From assembly GCA_018609965.1 (NCBI GenBank), contig JAHENP010000229.1:1-5029 (forward strand): 5,029 nucleotides of DNA. Reading direction: 5' to 3'. The notes beneath the pieces were generated by a model. The model made no database searches and was not told the DNA's origin. It saw only the letters and a program-made list of their open reading frames with translations. This DNA comes from Haloferacaceae archaeon. GTDB lineage: Archaea > Halobacteriota > Halobacteria > Halobacteriales > Haloferacaceae. Below are positions 4,104 through 5,029 of the stretch, in pieces. The position numbers were made by a program, and so were the translations under genes. Position 1 is the first letter of the stretch; every line of letters starts with the position of its first letter.

Positions 4104-4913
4104 TCAGGTCCCGTCGAACTCCGGATCGCGTTTCTCGACGAACGCCGACACCCCCTCGGCGTGGTCTTCGGTGTCGAACACCGCCGCCTGCGCGCCCGCC
4201 TCGTGGTGGATCGCCTCCCGGAGTGAGGCGTGGTCGGCCCGCAGGAGTCGTTTCGAGGTGCGCAACGCCACTGACGGCCCCGAGGCGATCTGCTCGATCA
4301 GCGCCTCCGTCTCCTCGATGAACGTCTCGTCGTCGAACACGTGGTTCGCGATTCCCAACTCCCGGGCGCGCTCGGCGTCGACCATCTCACCCGTGTACAC
4401 CAACTCGGCGGCGACGTTGTCGCCGACCAGCCGCGGGAGGAGATGCGAGGTGCCGGAGTCGACGGACAAGCCGACGTTCCGGAAGCCGAACCCGATCTCG
4501 GCGGCCTCGTGGAACAGGAGTACGTCACAGGCAATTGCGAGGTTCGCGCCCGCGCCGAACGCCGCCCCCGTCACCGTCGCCACCGTCGGGAACGAACACT
4601 CGTACAGCCGTCTGACGCACCGACCGGTGTTCTCGATCACGTGTCGAACGGTGTCGTCGAGCGGCGTCTCTGTCTCGGCGCGTTCCACCATCGCCTCGAT
4701 GTCGCCGCCCGCAGAGAACGTCGGCCCCTCGCCGCTGACGACGACACACCTGGTGTCGGTCCCGTCCAGGTGATCGAGCGCGGCGATCACGCCGTCGGCA
4801 AGCTCTGCCGACAGGGTGTTGCGGCGGTCCGGGTCCGTCAGCGTGAGGCGTGCGATTCCGGTGTCTGACTCGCGGGTGAGCCGGACGCAGTCCGTGCCGG
4901 TGTGGTCGGACAT
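4104..4913 (-). CDS. Enoyl-CoA hydratase/isomerase (crotonase) family protein
   Basis: The 269-residue protein has full crotonase length and layout. DPDRRNTLS (27-35) is the CoA-binding start. SAGGDIEAM (67-75) gives the first oxyanion-hole backbone. GAAFGAGANLAIACDVLL (116-133) gives the second. GFRNVGLSVDSGTSHLLPRLVG (143-164) is the active-site loop, and EGVSAFVEKRDPEF (253-266) is the conserved C-terminal helix. The two catalytic Glu of classical enoyl-CoA hydratase are Asn here (Asn124 in GANLA; Asn146 in FRNVG). Asp152 in VDSG matches the PDSG motif of PaaG-type isomerases, and the following LLPRLVG also resembles PaaG. It probably acts on an acyl-CoA by isomerisation or another crotonase reaction; substrate unknown. 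The ATG at 4911-4913 begins an acidic head before the first strand. It may be co-transcribed with the gene ending at 4962, 48 bases upstream. Confidence 0.88.
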   Translation of the reverse strand: MSDHTGTDCVRLTRESDTGIARLTLTDPDRRNTLSAELADGVIAALDHLDGTDTRCVVVSGEGPTFSAGGDIEAMVERAETETPLDDTVRHVIENTGRCVRRLYECSFPTVATVTGAAFGAGANLAIACDVLLFHEAAEIGFGFRNVGLSVDSGTSHLLPRLVGDNVAAELVYTGEMVDAERARELGIANHVFDDETFIEETEALIEQIASGPSVALRTSKRLLRADHASLREAIHHEAGAQAAVFDTEDHAEGVSAFVEKRDPEFDGT

Positions 4914-4934
4914 CGTCTGTGTTGCGAGCCCGCA

Positions 4935-4943
4935 GTGGTTTCC
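4935..4943 (-). promoter_or_regulatory. Possible weak core promoter of the crotonase gene
   Basis: The reverse strand reads GGAAACCAC, with AAA about 26-28 bases before the ATG. It is the least GC-rich part of the 48-base gap (4914-4961). It is a poor consensus match, so read-through from the upstream gene is an equal possibility. Confidence 0.25.
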
Positions 4944-4961
4944 CTCTACCGGGAGCGCTCG

Positions 4962-5029
4962 TCAGCTCGTGACGGTCCACTCTTCGAGCGTGTCGCCCAA
5001 CACCGCGCCGACGACCGCACCGACGAACA
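4962..5029 (-). CDS. C-terminal end of a probable membrane protein (partial)
   Basis: Reading in from the window edge on the reverse strand gives 21 codons and TGA (4962-4964). The encoded end is FVGAVVGAVLGD followed by TLEEWTVTS. The glycines fall every fourth residue (G-x3-G-x3-G), a glycine-zipper pattern typical of packed membrane helices, followed by a short acidic tail. Nearly all codons end in G or C, which supports real coding sequence. The rest lies outside the window, so no family is assigned. It is on the same strand as the crotonase gene, 48 bases upstream of it. Confidence 0.5.
   Translation of the reverse strand, partial: FVGAVVGAVLGDTLEEWTVTS

Overview
The window looks like a chromosomal segment of a haloarchaeon (Halobacteria). 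The DNA is very GC-rich. The proteins are strongly acidic and lysine-poor. Many genes have a T-rich or A-rich core element about 25-33 bases before the start codon and no convincing Shine-Dalgarno sequence, the pattern expected of leaderless haloarchaeal transcripts. I see no RNA gene, insertion sequence, CRISPR array or integrase. Codon use looks uniform, so this reads as core chromosome rather than a mobile island.

Layout from left to right: the last 12 codons of a forward gene (1-39); cytidine deaminase cdd (reverse, 77-502); two small forward genes for two-helix membrane proteins (600-896, 974-1222); a winged-helix regulator (reverse, 1258-1791); a short, divergent cis-prenyltransferase (UppS-family) protein (forward, 1892-2500); a 100-base convergent gap holding a decayed 30-base tandem repeat; a ferritin-like/rubrerythrin-family protein (reverse, 2601-3260); a plant-type [2Fe-2S] ferredoxin (reverse, 3341-3676); an ASCH-domain protein (forward, 3789-4103); an enoyl-CoA hydratase/isomerase-family protein (reverse, 4104-4913); and the C-terminus of a further reverse gene encoding a glycine-zipper segment (4962-5029).

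Most genes stand alone. Three divergent promoter regions (503-599, 1792-1891, 3677-3788) alternate with four convergent junctions, the last with no intergenic base at all. The groupings that suggest shared function are the regulator with the divergent UppS-like gene, the ferredoxin followed by the ferritin-like gene on the same strand, and the two small membrane proteins in tandem.

The most interesting item is the UppS-like protein. It keeps the C-terminal half of the cis-prenyltransferase fold, including the metal-binding Glu and an RxG end, but has lost the catalytic Asp motif and much of the middle. That makes it a candidate non-catalytic subunit resembling eukaryotic NgBR/Nus1. Two other enzymes carry unusual active sites: a His-ligated zinc site in a short cytidine deaminase, and a crotonase lacking both hydratase glutamates. 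I saw no clear evidence of an entirely new multi-gene system.
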